From positions 57,979 through 121,978 of the forward strand of contig NZ_JRLB01000006.1 of NCBI RefSeq assembly GCF_000764495.1: a DNA stretch of 64,000 nt, read 5' to 3'. The translations under genes were made by a program, and so were the position numbers. The notes beneath the pieces were generated by a model. The model had not been told where the DNA came from. It did not search any database and saw only the letters and a list, made by a program, of their open reading frames with translations. Numbering within the stretch: position 1 is the first letter of the stretch; every line of letters starts with the position of its first letter. This DNA is from Nitrincola sp. A-D6. Lineage in GTDB: Bacteria; Pseudomonadota; Gammaproteobacteria; Pseudomonadales; Balneatricaceae. Below are positions 19,470-31,009 of the stretch, in pieces.

Positions 19470-19873
19470 TTACACAAAGGTCGCTGCCGAAACTCCAAAG
19501 CGCTCGCTTAGTGCGCGTACTTGCCGAATATTGAGCTCGCGCTTGCCGGTAAGAATCTCTGATACGTACCTATTTCAGTGAGATCGCTTTGCCTGAGGCC
19601 CTTTTGTTCCATTAAAAATTTTAGGGCTTGAACGCCTGTTGCCTCAGGCAGCGGGTGGTGCTCAGCTTCGTAGTTCTTGATCAAATCCCCCACTATGTCA
19701 ACCAGCTCCATGGCAGGGTGGCTTTCGTCACCCTGGGCTTCGTCTAACAAGGCTTCAAGCATTTCGGTCATTCGAGCATAGTGCGTTTCGTTGCGGATAG
19801 GGCTATGTCGGTGGCGGTACGAAAGGCTTCCCAAATCGGGAACAGGTGTTTCATATCGATCATATCGTTTCAC
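19470..19873 (-). CDS. HigA-like antitoxin / XRE regulator (frameshifted)
   Basis: The protein resembles the large HigA (HTH-type antitoxin) family: ALLDEAQGDESHPAMELVDI, then EHHPLPEA and LMEQKGLRQSDLTEIG. The frame as given then becomes nonsense and stops at 19508. Adding one base at about 19566 restores VSEILTGKRELNIRQVRALS and ERFGV, the recognition helix and end of the family, to a TAA at 19470. Repaired length is about 134 residues. HigA normally represses and neutralises a HigB RNase encoded just upstream, but the gene upstream here, 4 bases away, is a GNAT toxin instead. It could be an orphan antitoxin or a third component. Confidence 0.75.
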
Positions 19874-19877
19874 AGAT

Positions 19878-20378
19878 TTAGATGAATTTTAGTGGAAGGA
19901 ATAGGCGTTGGTTTCCTGAGCTGAGAAGCGAGAAACCGAATTGTTCATAAAAGTGCTGTGCTCGCTCATCAATGGCATCGACTACCATGGCGTAAATGGC
20001 AATCTCATCGCTGACGGCTAGCGTTCGCTTGATGGCATCGACCAACAACATTTGTCCCACCCCATGGCTCTGAGCTGCTTGATTTACCGCTAACCTGCCA
20101 AGTAAGGCTGCTGGAACAGGATGTCGTGGGAGTTTTCGAGCGAGGGCTTGAGGCAACTGACTGAGTTCAATCGACAGGGTGGAGAGCGTGTAATAGCCCA
20201 CAATACTATTCGGCTGCTCCATCGTAGTTGCCACAAATACCCGGCTGATACGGCGCTTCACATCTTGGCGGGCCTGCTTTTGAATGTAGTCATCCAGTGA
20301 GGCTACACCACAATGGAATCCAGATCTGTCGTGATCGCCATCCAGTGGTCGTATTATCAAACTTGAACAATCGGTCAT
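19878..20378 (-). CDS. GNAT-family toxin (AtaT/TacT-like)
   Basis: A 166-residue GNAT acetyltransferase of the kind that acetylates the amino group of charged tRNAs and blocks translation. Visible features are the N-terminal FHCGVASLDDYIQKQARQDV, the VGYYTLS strand, the acetyl-CoA loop region LGRLAVNQAAQSHGVGQMLL, and HFYEQFGF near the C-terminus. All are typical of toxins paired with DUF1778 antitoxins. The start overlaps the end of the antitoxin gene upstream by 4 bases, so the two form an operon. Confidence 0.88.
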   Translation of the reverse strand: MTDCSSLIIRPLDGDHDRSGFHCGVASLDDYIQKQARQDVKRRISRVFVATTMEQPNSIVGYYTLSTLSIELSQLPQALARKLPRHPVPAALLGRLAVNQAAQSHGVGQMLLVDAIKRTLAVSDEIAIYAMVVDAIDERAQHFYEQFGFSLLSSGNQRLFLPLKFI

Positions 20379-20662
20379 TTGCTGGTGACACGCTGCTCAT
20401 GCTCCTCGAAGGCGGCAGCCAGTTTTTTATTGAAGCGGACTGGCTTGACCAATGCATCGAAGAAGGCTTCAGAGTCTAGGCTATTCAAGTTCATGACTTC
20501 ATGCTCATGAATGGTTTTTTCGGCATGAGCCAACGCACTGGTCAGGATGAAATTGCTGACGGTCTTTCCTTCAAAGCTCGCAGCACGCTCTAGCGTCTTC
20601 TTGGCACTGGGTTTCAAGCGGAGATTGATACGGTCTTGTTTGGTATCTGTGGCTACATTCAT
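20375..20662 (-). CDS. DUF1778 antitoxin (AtaR/TacA-like)
   Basis: A 95-residue ribbon-helix-helix antitoxin. The N-terminus DRINLRLKPSAKKTLERAAS is the DNA-binding ribbon-helix-helix, and the C-terminal half, with FFDALVKPVRFNKKLAAAFE, binds and neutralises the GNAT toxin. I start it at the ATG at 20662 (MNVATDTKQ); an upstream in-frame ATG at 20707 would add 15 residues that lack family similarity and overlap the likely promoter. Such pairs usually repress their own promoter. Confidence 0.87.
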   Translation of the reverse strand: MNVATDTKQDRINLRLKPSAKKTLERAASFEGKTVSNFILTSALAHAEKTIHEHEVMNLNSLDSEAFFDALVKPVRFNKKLAAAFEEHEQRVTSK

Positions 20663-20776
20663 GCTAAATACCCTCGATGTAAAAAACATGAAATAATTGT
20701 ACGTCAAAACGGTGCCTTTATAAATGCAATTTAAGTTACAATATCTTTATTATCAATGCAGAGGTCTTTTCTCGAC

Positions 20777-21339
20777 ATGACAGTATCAACGCAGGATATC
20801 CCGCAAGCGACCGAGCTTGTGCGGCAATGGCTGGAGCAGGTGGTGATAGGTCTTAATCTATGTCCATTTGCACACAAGCCTTATCGGGAAGGCTGATACG
20901 CATACGGGTCAGCACGGTTACAACAGAGGAAGAGGCGCTGGCGCTTATGGTTGAAGAGTTGCAAGGTCTTGAAGCAAGCCAGCCTGAAACGTTGGAAACG
21001 ACCATTCTGGCATTTCCGAACCTCTGGCCAGACTTTCTTGATTACAATGATTTTCTGGATTTGGCGGATGCGTGCCTGGTGTCAATTGATCGTGTAGATC
21101 AGTATCAGGTTGCCAGTTTTCATCCGCACTATCAGTTTGGTGGCACGCAGTCTGATGATTCCGAAAATCTGACAAACAGAGCGCCTTTTCCACTACTTCA
21201 TCTGCTCAGAGAAGCAAGTGTTGCTGATGCGATTGAGCGCCATCCTGATGCTGAAGGCATACCTGAACGCAATATCCGACGTGTTGGGGAATTGAATGAC
21301 GAGGAGCGTCGAGCCCTCTTCCCTTGGATTTCTCATTGA
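20777..21339 (+). CDS. DUF1415 family protein (frameshifted)
   Basis: The ATG at 20777 begins a frame reading ELVRQWLEQVVIGLNLCPFA, the conserved DUF1415 start, which stops after REG at about 20898. Adding one G to the GG at 20891-20892 joins it to the frame carrying TILAFPNLWPDFLDYNDFLD, VASFHPHYQFGG and APFPLLHLLREAS, ending at 21339. The repaired length is about 187 residues, normal for the family. The function of DUF1415 is unknown; the conserved Cys, His and Asp residues suggest a metal or nucleotide ligand. A frame beginning at 20860 would miss the N-terminus. Confidence 0.83.
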
Positions 21340-21360
21340 GCTCCTACACGTTTTGTAATT

Positions 21361-21418
21361 TGTAGGAGCCCGGTCCCCCGGGCGAAAGCCCTATCGCTCG
21401 CGGAGCGAGCTCCTACAG
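21361..21418. repeat. REP-like repeat pair
   Basis: TGTAGGAGCCCGGTCCCCCG continues to GGCGAA, followed by TATCGCTCGCGGAGCGAGC and TCCTACA in the opposite orientation. A truncated GAGCTCCTACA lies at 21339-21348. It sits between the DUF1415 gene and the export locus. Confidence 0.8.
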
Positions 21419-21531
21419 GCGAGCAAATTAAATGGAAAATCCTGCCTGGCCTGTTTAAATTTACCAACCAGAATCCAGACTTTTCAGTTAGGTGCATCTT
21501 TTTCGCTGTTTTATGGAAATAGCTGGAAAAT

Positions 21532-21551
21532 GTCAGCTTTGGTCAGCTTTG
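21532..21551. promoter_or_regulatory. Tandem 10-base repeat upstream of the export operon
   Basis: GTCAGCTTTG occurs twice head to tail (21532-21541 and 21542-21551), about 75 bases before the tolC-like ATG. Two direct decamers spaced one helical turn apart are the usual binding arrangement for OmpR/PhoB-type response regulators. Such a regulator is encoded at the end of this locus (36420). The link is inferred. Confidence 0.5.
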
Positions 21552-21625
21552 CACCGATAAATTCTGATATAAAACATAGCTAATAATTGTTCCCTTCTCA
21601 GTTCGGTGTAAAGGACAGATGTACA

Positions 21626-23200
21626 ATGTATAAAAAGACTCTGCTTGCCACTTCTCTTGCCCTCGTAATCAGTGGGTGTTCGGTAACTCCAAATAAAATT
21701 CCTTCTGATCAACTGGTGACTACTGCTCAGACAGATATTCAGTTGCTGTCTCGTGATCAGGCTGTTGAGGGCTCTGTGACGTTGGATGAAGCCATCGCAC
21801 GTGCTGTTCTCAATAATCGTGATAAGAAATTGAAAGCACTGGAAGCTGCATTGGCACAGGGCCAGGTAGATCTTGCATGGCACCAAATGCTACCTAGCCT
21901 TACCGCATCAGCGGGCTACTCCAAGCGGGATGAGTTTGCGGCATCACAGAGTGCAACGCTTGATCCGGTAACCGGCGAACTGACGCCTGCCAGTGGTAGC
22001 TATTCTGTTTCACAGGATAAGGAGCGTGGTACACACGATGTAGCCTTTACCTGGAATATACTGGATTTCGGGCTTTCGTATGTGCGTGCCGGCCAATATG
22101 CCGATCGATACTTAATCAGCAAAGAACGCGAGCGCAAGGTACTGCATAATATTACCCAGGATGTGCGTGCTGCTTATTGGAGAGCGGTATCAGCAGAGCG
22201 CCTGCTGGGTAAAATCAATCCTTTGATTGATGATGCTGCCGGTGCATTGCGTGATTCACGTCAGGTTGAAAGCAAGCGCTTGCAGCCGCCTTTGGAAGCC
22301 TTGTACTACCAGCGGGAATTACTGGATATTTTACGGGCACTGCAGTCCTTGCGTCAGGATTTAATGGGTGCCAAGACAGAACTGGCAGGCCTGATGGGGT
22401 TGAAGCCTGGTGTTGAATTCAATCTTGCTGACGTAGATACCCCTTCTTTCCATGTTCCCGAGCTGATGCTTGGCATCGGGGAAATGGAAGAGCTTGCCCT
22501 GCAGCAACGTCCTGAGTTGATAGAAACTCACTATCAAAAGCGTATATCAGCCGCTGAGGCTCGTGCAGCGATTATCGACATGCTGCCGGGAATTAATCTG
22601 ACTGCAGGTATTTACAATGATAGCAGCGACTACCTGTTACATCAGGACTGGACCAGTTTTGGTGCCCAGATTAGCTGGAATCTGTTCGATGTATTTAAAG
22701 TCAGCACTGAACGCAAAATGGCTAAAACACGTGAGGCCCTGGCAGAGGAGCAGCGACTTGCCTCTTCCATGGTCGTTCTGACACAGGTGCATCTATCACG
22801 TATTCGCTATGAGCAGGCACGCAAAGGCTTCGATCTGGCAGGTGATTATCTTGAAGTTGCTCAGCGTATCAGTGAACAAACACAGAATGCCGCGCGTATG
22901 AACCGCACCTCCAAATTGGATCTTATCCGTGAGTCGCTGAATACAGTGCTGGCGGAGCTGCGTCGCGACGTTGCTTACGCCGATCTGCAAAACAGTTATG
23001 GTCGTGTTTACGTATCCATGGGTATGGATTTGCTGCCGGAGGACTACTCAATGCAGTCCTTACACGATCTCAGCGAGCAGGTAGGTATACGTTTCAAGCA
23101 GTGGGAAGATGGCATCATTAACCTGCCTGCCATACCGGCTGATGAACAGACAGAAGCGGGGCTGCCTGAGGTTGAAGATCAACAGGGTAAGGTGATCTGA
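21626..23200 (+). CDS. TolC-family outer membrane efflux lipoprotein
   Basis: A 524-residue outer-membrane factor. It starts MYKKTLLATSLALVISGC, a lipoprotein signal with the lipobox ISGC and Cys18. Two repeats of the outer-membrane efflux domain follow: the first from about residue 55 (AVEGSVTLDEAIARAVLNN) and the second from about 280 (MEELALQQRPELIETHYQK). TolC-type trimers form the outer-membrane channel of type I and tripartite export systems. The ATG at 21626 is chosen because the signal peptide begins there; an upstream TTG at 21587 would bury it. The stop overlaps the next start (TGATG), so it is co-translated with the adaptor gene. It heads the locus that continues to 37118. Confidence 0.88.
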   Translation: MYKKTLLATSLALVISGCSVTPNKIPSDQLVTTAQTDIQLLSRDQAVEGSVTLDEAIARAVLNNRDKKLKALEAALAQGQVDLAWHQMLPSLTASAGYSKRDEFAASQSATLDPVTGELTPASGSYSVSQDKERGTHDVAFTWNILDFGLSYVRAGQYADRYLISKERERKVLHNITQDVRAAYWRAVSAERLLGKINPLIDDAAGALRDSRQVESKRLQPPLEALYYQRELLDILRALQSLRQDLMGAKTELAGLMGLKPGVEFNLADVDTPSFHVPELMLGIGEMEELALQQRPELIETHYQKRISAAEARAAIIDMLPGINLTAGIYNDSSDYLLHQDWTSFGAQISWNLFDVFKVSTERKMAKTREALAEEQRLASSMVVLTQVHLSRIRYEQARKGFDLAGDYLEVAQRISEQTQNAARMNRTSKLDLIRESLNTVLAELRRDVAYADLQNSYGRVYVSMGMDLLPEDYSMQSLHDLSEQVGIRFKQWEDGIINLPAIPADEQTEAGLPEVEDQQGKVI

Positions 23201-23955
23201 TGCGGCTACAGTCATTACGACCATTGATCAAACTAATAGCGGTGGGTGTAGTGACTGCATCGGCTGCCTCTGCTTTCGCTTCTGAACATACACATGAAGC
23301 GATGGCGGTGATAAAGGCAGTCGACCGTGCGGTGATCTCCGGTGAGTTAGCTGCAAAAGTTATCCAGCTACCACTACGGCCAGGGGATCGCTTTGTCAAA
23401 GGCGACCTTCTGGTCGAGCTTGATTGTGAGCTGTATGAGGCACAAAAAGCCAAGGTCAGCGCAGAAACCCGTGCTGCTCGAATCAAACATGAAAATGCCA
23501 GAGAGCTGAGTACACTTAACTCCATTGGAGAGCTTGATGTGGTATTGGCTCAATCAGAATACGCCCAGGCTCTGGCTGAGCTGCGAATTGCAGATCTGAA
23601 TACGGCCAGATGTGAGATCCGTGCGCCCTGGGATGGCCGTGTGGTGAGTTTGATGACCAATGCCCATGAGAACATCCGCCAGCAACAGGAACTGATAGAG
23701 GTGGTGGGTGATCACCAGCTTGAAGCGGAAGTTGTTGTACCGGCAGCCTGGTTAACATGGCTTGAACCAGGGCTACCTATGCGTTTACGAGTGGATGAAC
23801 TTTCGGTGTCTGCCGATGCAGAGATCACCGCTATCAGCCCGACGATTGATACTGTTAGTCAGACAATCATGTTGCGGGCAACCCTGAATAATAATTCGAA
23901 CCTGATACCGGGAATGAGTGCAACGGCCTATTTTGACGTTCCTCCTGCCCGATGA
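23200..23955 (+). CDS. Periplasmic adaptor (HlyD/RND-type membrane fusion protein)
   Basis: A 251-residue adaptor with a cleavable signal peptide (about residues 1-27, ending SAASAFASE), a split lipoyl/barrel-sandwich domain (SGELAAKVIQLPLRPGDRF ... CEIRAPWDGRVVSLM) around a short helical hairpin, and a beta-barrel region. It is short for the family and lacks the long coiled coil. It would bridge an inner-membrane component to the TolC-like channel encoded just before it, whose stop codon it overlaps. No RND or ABC pump gene accompanies it. Confidence 0.85.
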   Translation: MRLQSLRPLIKLIAVGVVTASAASAFASEHTHEAMAVIKAVDRAVISGELAAKVIQLPLRPGDRFVKGDLLVELDCELYEAQKAKVSAETRAARIKHENARELSTLNSIGELDVVLAQSEYAQALAELRIADLNTARCEIRAPWDGRVVSLMTNAHENIRQQQELIEVVGDHQLEAEVVVPAAWLTWLEPGLPMRLRVDELSVSADAEITAISPTIDTVSQTIMLRATLNNNSNLIPGMSATAYFDVPPAR

Positions 23956-24004
23956 ATGATGCCTGGCGGCCAGCTGACTGCGCCGTAAATGAAAGGATGA
24001 GACC

Positions 24005-27000
24005 ATGAATAAGAAAACCTCACGTCCACTGCGCTTTCACCGCAAGCCACTGATTACAGCACTTGAACCACGTATATTGCTCGATGGTGCGGCTGTTGCC
24101 ACCACTGTTGAAATGACCACCGACGTAGCATTTCAGGATGACGCCGTTCACAGTGATTCCGCCGAGCAAAGTGTGCATTTTGCCGCACCCGCACCAACCG
24201 GCAATGAAAGTGCCCGTCGCGAAGTGGCATTTGTTGATACAGGTGTTGAAGATTATCAGGCACTGGTTGAAGGGCTGGGTAGTGACGTTGAAGTTTTCCT
24301 GCTTGATACCAGTCAGAACGGCCTGGAACAAATGCTTAGCGCTTTGCAGGGCCAGACCGATATTGATGCGATTCATCTATACAGCCACGGGGATGTCGGT
24401 GAACTTCAATTGGGTACACTGACGCTGAATGGCGAAAACCTGCAGGCCAATGCCGAATTGCTGTCGACACTGGGGCAGTCATTGACCGAAGACGGTGATT
24501 TGATGCTGTATGGATGCTCTGTCGGCGCTGACAATGCTGGCCAGTCGTTTATCGATCTGGTAGCCCAACTGACCAGTGCCGATGTGGCAGCCTCTACTGA
24601 TTTGACCGGTTCTCAGCAACAGGGAGGTGACTGGGAGCTGGAAGCCAATAGTGGCGTGATAGAAACACTGAGTCGGGCGGTCCAGGGCTACAATCACACG
24701 CTTACCGTTACAGGTCTGAGTGACCAGTCCTATACCGAGCAACAGGGTGAAATCTCCTTAGGAGACGGTATTACCATTACTAATGGACAGAACTATGGCA
24801 CCGGCTATATCCAGTTTGAAGTAACCGGCAATAAGCAGGCCGAGGATTTTCTGCGTTTAGACAGTTCGGCTAACCCGACTGTTAAAGATCAGGTGTCTGT
24901 TCAGGGCAGTACTGTTTATGTCGGGATGGGAGCGGGACAGCCGCTGCTTAAAATCGGCAATATTGATAATTTCTACAATGGCCAGGATGGTCGTGCACTG
25001 AGGATCAATTTCGATAACGCCACCATTCCGGGTACATCACCGGTGACCAATGGTGACTTCTCGCAACCATTTAATAGTGGCTGGAATGCCTTTAGCAACC
25101 ACGTTGATCTGGGTTCCACTAAATTTACCTTTAGCAATGGCAAATCCTGGACTATCCCCGAGCCTGGCAGTCAATATTACCCATCTCAGACTCCCGGTCG
25201 GGATGACAACGATAGACACTCCTCCAGTACTACCTTTGGTACCTATGACAGCCCTGTAGTACAGATAGACGGGGGCAGGCTGCGGCTTGAAGAGGCACGC
25301 CTTACAACAACAAGCTATGGTGTTGTGCATGGGCCAGCTGCTTACAGTGATGTATTTGCAGCTGATGCAGGCATGGTGCTGCAGTTCGACTGGCAGGCCA
25401 ATAATATTAACGACGACTATCATGTTGTTGCCTATCTGATGAATGCTGATACCGGCAGTGCTCAGTTGGTGTTTGCTGATTGGGGAACGCGCGGTTCCGG
25501 TACCGAGTTTGTTGCGGTTCCAACGGATGGCAACTACAGCTTTGTATTTGTGTCCGGTACCTTCGACCGTACCGGAGGAACCCTTGCTGGTGCCTCCATG
25601 TACATAGATAACATTCGGGTTGAGAAGGCGGCTGTCACCGATGAGGTCATCACAAACCTAGGCATGAATGTGAAGTATCAGAATACATCTGATAATCCGT
25701 CTACCTCTAAAACAATCACACTGACGACCCGAAATATCAATGGAGTGACTGATTCTGACACCATGAATCTGACCATCACCGCCGTGAATGATCCGTCTTC
25801 GCTGGCGGGGGATGCACAGTTGCCAACGATACTTGAAGACCAGTTGGTGAATGAAGGTCGAACAGTGACGCAGCTGTTTGGTGGCGTGTTCTCCGACGTG
25901 GATAACGGCGATATGCTGGGTGGTGTTTTCATTACCGATAATCCTCTGGCCGGCGATGCAACTGAGGGTGTATGGCAATATCAGGTTTCGGGAAGTTCAA
26001 CCTGGCGTGATATTGGCAGTGTCAGTGAAACAGAAGCGCTGTTGCTGGCAGCGGATACCCGTATTCGTTTTAACCCGGCTACGGATTACCACGGCGAACC
26101 GGCTTCGCTGAGTTTGCGTGGTGTTGACCAGACGCGTGCCGGATTGGCATCAGGTACAACGGACGCTGATCGGGTGATTTATGATACAACATCGGCTCAG
26201 CCAATCGATGGTTTAAGCACTCAAACACGTAATCTGTCCATTTTGGTTACCTCGGTCAATGATATTCCCGTATTTGAAAATACAGCGAACAGCACAACCT
26301 TGACTGAAACCAACGAAGTAGATTCTGCCTCCAATCCTTTGACTGTGACGCAGGGCGTGCTGACAGGCCAGTTACAGGTTAGTGATATTGAAACCGATGC
26401 CAGTCTGCTGGCACTGGTTATTCGAGGCGGAGTAGAAACCTCATCAGGTGTTTGGCAACTGTCCGGTCGCTATGGCACTCTGGTGCTGGATACCACCGAT
26501 AACAATAGCTGGACCTACACGCCAGATAAATGGGATGCAATCAACGCGCTGCGCCAGGATCAGGTTGTTACAGATACTTTCCAGTTCAAGGTCAGTGATG
26601 ATGATGGTGGTGTTGCTCTGCAGGACTTTACCATTACCCTTAATGGCGCCAATGATACCCCTCTGCTAGCTAACGCGCTGACCGGGCAGAGCTTTTCAGG
26701 TAAGGGAAGCTGGACCTGGCAAGTGCCAGCCAACACCTTCACCGATGCTGAAGGCACCGGGCTTACTTATAGCGCCTGGGTAACTGAAGAAAATGGTGTG
26801 TCAGTCACACCCTATGAAATACCAGCTTCAGTGACCGAAAACCAAGGTAGTGCGACAGACTGGCTCACTTTTGATGTCGACTCGCGGACATTGACCGGTG
26901 ATCCAAGCGCAACCTGGGCAGATAAGAATCTGACTATTGAAATTCGTGCGTTGGATGACGGCTCCGAACAGGCCACCAGTGCCTTCACTCTAACCCTGAC

Positions 27001-30000
27001 CGATACGGCTGACAATCAGGCACCGGTAGTGGTCAATGAGATGAGCTGGACTTCCATTGATGCCGGGGGAGTCGCATGGGAGCTACAGATTCCTGCCAAC
27101 ACATTCAATGATAGCGACAGTCCGGAAGGCTTGAGCTACTCTGCCTATATCATCGATCCTGCAACTGGCGTGGAGACCCTTATTGATGGTACGCAAGGCC
27201 CGGCACTGATCTTTGATAACAACAATGTGAAGTTGTCTGGTGATGGCAGCGTGAGCGACCTGTTAATAAAAATTGTTGCTACTGATGATAAGGAAGGTGG
27301 TTATTCTCAGCAGACAGCGTCAACCCAGTTCCAACTGGTTGTTTATGATGCAACGGCTCCAGATACCGCAGCAACTCCCAAAGATGGAGGTGTGACGGGT
27401 ACACTTATTAATGGTGCGGGCAGTGGCGTCTATACACTACCGGCAAACGCTTTTGATATTAAAGCTTCGAATAGCAGTACAGTAAGCTATTCGGCACTCC
27501 TGAGTAATCATGATGCTTTGCCTGGCTGGCTAAACTTTGATACAGCAACCGGGACCTTTACCGGTAACCCACCTGACGGCAGCACGGATCTTTCAATAGA
27601 AGTAATCGCAACTGTTGATGATGGTGTCTCACCGGTCACTTCCGCTGCGCTGGCACTGACATTACAAATAGCCAATCCAAACGATGCCATTGTGCTGGTT
27701 ACCTCACCTCTGGCGGATCAGACGGTTACAGCCGGAACTCAATTGGGCCTGACGTTTGCTGCTCCCTTTAATGATCCCGATGGCACTCTGACGGGTTCAG
27801 AAACGAACGCTAATGTTCCACGTGTGGATGGCATAGATTACGAGGCCGTTATCCTGGACGAAAACGGCGTGGAAACGTCGGCTTCGGACTTCGGCCTGAT
27901 ACTTGCTCAGGATGGCACCGGTAACCTGACCCTGAACGGTAACCCACCAGGCGGCTATGCCTATCTGAATATTCTGATCAGAGGTACCGAAGTGGAGGGG
28001 GGACCACCCAGACCACATCCTTCACGCTGTTCCTAAATGACGCATCAGCCAGTGGTGATCAGGACGTTGCCGCTTACAGCGCCAACGATGCCGGTGAGAT
28101 AACGATCACAGGTACACCGACCCAGGGGCAGACACTTACTGCATCCACCAGTGACGACAATGGATTAACCAACAATACACCGAATTACCAGTGGCAGGTT
28201 TCATCTGACAATGGTGTAACCTGGCAGGATATAGCGCGCCCAGCGGCTCAATCAGCCTCTCTGCAACTGACTCAGGCGGAAGCGGGTAAACAGGTGCGTG
28301 TACAGTCCTTCTATACCGATGACAGCAACGTGTTTGAAAACCCGACTTCCGATGCTCTGTCGGTAGCTGATGTGGATGATGCGGGTAGCATTACAGTGGC
28401 GGGTTCTCAGGCAGTGGGCGGTATTTTGTCCTCCACGCTCAGTGATCCGGATGGTCTCACAACAGCTGACCCGGCATACCAGTGGCAGGTCTCCACTGAT
28501 GGAGGCACCAACTGGAGCAACATATCGGGCGCCAATTTCAGCACCTATCAGTCTACTGCCAATGAAGGGGGTCATAAAGTCAGGGTGCAGGCAACCTACA
28601 CCGATGATATGAACAATTCGGAAACTGTTACGTCAGTAGCCATAGATATCCAATTGGGAGCCGTAGCGCCGGTTGCCAATGATGACGCAGTTACTATGAC
28701 CGAAGCCGGTGGTGTAGCAAATGCCACACCAGCATCAACGCCGGTTAGTGGCAATGTGCTGGATAATGATACTGATCAGAATGCAGGCGATACGCTGACC
28801 CTCGCTAACCTTCGAACCGGAACCCTGGAGGGCTTTGGCATTGAAGCAACATCTGCATCTGGCAGCTTCACTCTGACCGGCAGCTATGGTCAGATTGTGA
28901 TGGATGCTTCCGGTAACTTCACCTATACCCTGGATGAGAACAACCTTGATGTGCAGGCACTGGCCCCGGGTGAAACCCTGACCGAACACTTCAACTATTC
29001 GGTCAAGGATTCAACTGAACTGTTTGATGTCGGCGTACTGGCAATTACCATCAATGGCTCTAACGATGCCCCTGAGGTAGCGGTTTCTGCGGCCGATAAT
29101 ATTGCCGAGGCCATTGATGCAAGTGCCCAGCACTTGCAGGCACAGGGGGTCATCAACTTTGATGATATGGATAATGCTGATCTGCTCGATCTCAGCTTTA
29201 CCCAAAACAGCAATATGGTCTGGAGTGGCGGCTCTCTGAATGCCGGCCTGGAAACCCTGCTCTGGAGTGGTTTCAGCTTCATTTCAGCAGCCGGAACCAC
29301 GGGCCTCAGTGCCCCCGATACAGTAGGCTGGGAATATGATGTAGAAGATGCCGATCTGGACTTCCTCGCCACGGGCGAAACCATCACCTTTAGTTACACA
29401 ATTAAGGTAACGGACTCGGGTGGTCTGGAAGCAACCGATACGCTGACACTTACCATAACTGGCAGCAATGATACGCCGGTTGTGCAGGTCAGTGCAGCAA
29501 CTGACTTTATTGAAGCAGTGGATGCCAAGGCACAAACACTTACCCAGTCAGGAACGGTGTCATTCAGTGATGCCGATGAAAACCAGGTGTTGATTGATGT
29601 CAGCTACGTATCCAACAATGATATTGTCTGGTCACGCAATGACAGTTCAGTTGTTGGCGCCTTGCCGAATGGTCTGGCTGCGCAGTTGGTCAGTGCGTTC
29701 AGCACCGGTGTTCAGGACGCTGCCAATAACGGTCAGGTCGCCTGGGAGTTTGATGCAAGCTCACTGAATCTGGATTTTCTGAATAAAAACGACACTATTA
29801 CCTTCAGTTACACGGTCACCGCAACCGATGAACAAGACGCCAGCCATTCAGAGGTTCTGACTTTCACGCTGACCGGCACGAATGATGCGCCGGAAGTGAC
29901 ATCGACGCAGCTGACTCGTGAGCAGACTATCGTACAGATGGGTGAACAGTACCGTCTGGATATCAGTGTGCTGTTCAGTGATAAGGACAGCTCACTGAGT

Positions 30001-31000
30001 CGTGAAGATCTCGACTTCCTGATTGAAGGCCTGCCTGCCGGACTGAGTTACAATCCGGAAACCGGTGTTATCACTGGTGCAGCCCAGAAGTCAGGTATTT
30101 TCCAGATTAAATTGACGGCGATTGATGCCGAAGGTGCGACAGTTAAGAGTGGGTTTGAGTTGACTGTTACAGCGGTCATATCCGATGACGGTGGGGTGAC
30201 AGGGGGGGAGATGTACCACTGCCACCGCCTGATGCAGACCCTCAGCCGATCAGTAATGATTTGTCGGTAATGCAGCGCTTGTCAGTTCGGGTGGCTCGTC
30301 TGATCCTGCTGATAACAGCGGTTTCATGGGTGCCAGTACAGATTTTGGCTCAAGTGGAGATTCCAACACCGGATTTGATGGGCTTGAAGGGCTGAGTGAG
30401 CCACAAGCCGATCGGGTGCAGGCTGATACCGGGTCAGAGCGTATCGTATTCTCTGAAGAAGGTGCTGTAGTAACCGAGACGCGTAATCCTGATGGCAACA
30501 CCAGTCTGAGAGCATCGGTAGATGTTATAGTGACGGATTCAGGTGAAGTCATCTTTAGTGATATTCAGCAGGAAGCCTTTGGTGTTGTATCCCTGGCGGT
30601 CACAAGTATTATGCGTACCTCGGGTACTGAATTGGTCATCGATATTCAGGATACCAGTCCTAATGCCAGTAGCCAGCAGTATAGTGGAAGTCTGGGTAAT
30701 GGCAGCAGCCTGCCAGGATGGATTACGTTGGACCCGGCAACCGGGTCAGTGACGATCAACAATCCACCGACAGGTCAGCGGGAAGTCATTATTCGGATTC
30801 AGGCCATGGGCACCGATGGTCAGATTCGGGTGCTTGAGCTCAAGCTGGATCTGGAAAAACTGCTGAGACAACAGCTGCAGGAGCAGCCAGAAGCCGAAGC
30901 CGATGTGAGTTTTATTCCACTGTCTGAGCAACTGGAAACCGAGCTGGCAGCTCAAAATCAGTATGGAGAACGGTTGATGTCCCTGCTGCAATCTGCATAA
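24005..31000 (+). CDS. Giant LEPR-XLL / DUF4347 repeat surface protein (three frameshifts)
   Basis: Repaired, this is one protein of about 2330 residues. Residues 20-30 hold the LEPR-XLL motif LEPRILLDGAA, and DUF4347 follows at about 75-240 (VEVFLLDTSQNGLEQML, HLYSHGDVGELQLGTL, LMLYGCSVGADNAGQSF). The rest is a chain of Ig-like, cadherin-like and VCBS-type repeats (YQWQVSTDGGTNW, VRVQATYTDD, GTNDAPEV), acidic and with almost no Cys, as in secreted adhesins. The breaks are at the G6 at 27997-28002, the G7 at 30202-30208 and the GG at 30266-30267, and one G added at each rejoins them. It ends in a helical tail without RTX repeats. LEPR-XLL proteins are typically large exported proteins. The flanking TolC, adaptor and HlyD/M50 genes are probably its exporter. 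Confidence 0.83.
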
Positions 31001-31009
31001 GGAGAGTCC

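Noticed and set aside
19228..19511. Small genes over the attachment site
   Set aside because: The frames run through the tRNA-Pro fragment and REP repeats, so they are chance open frames.
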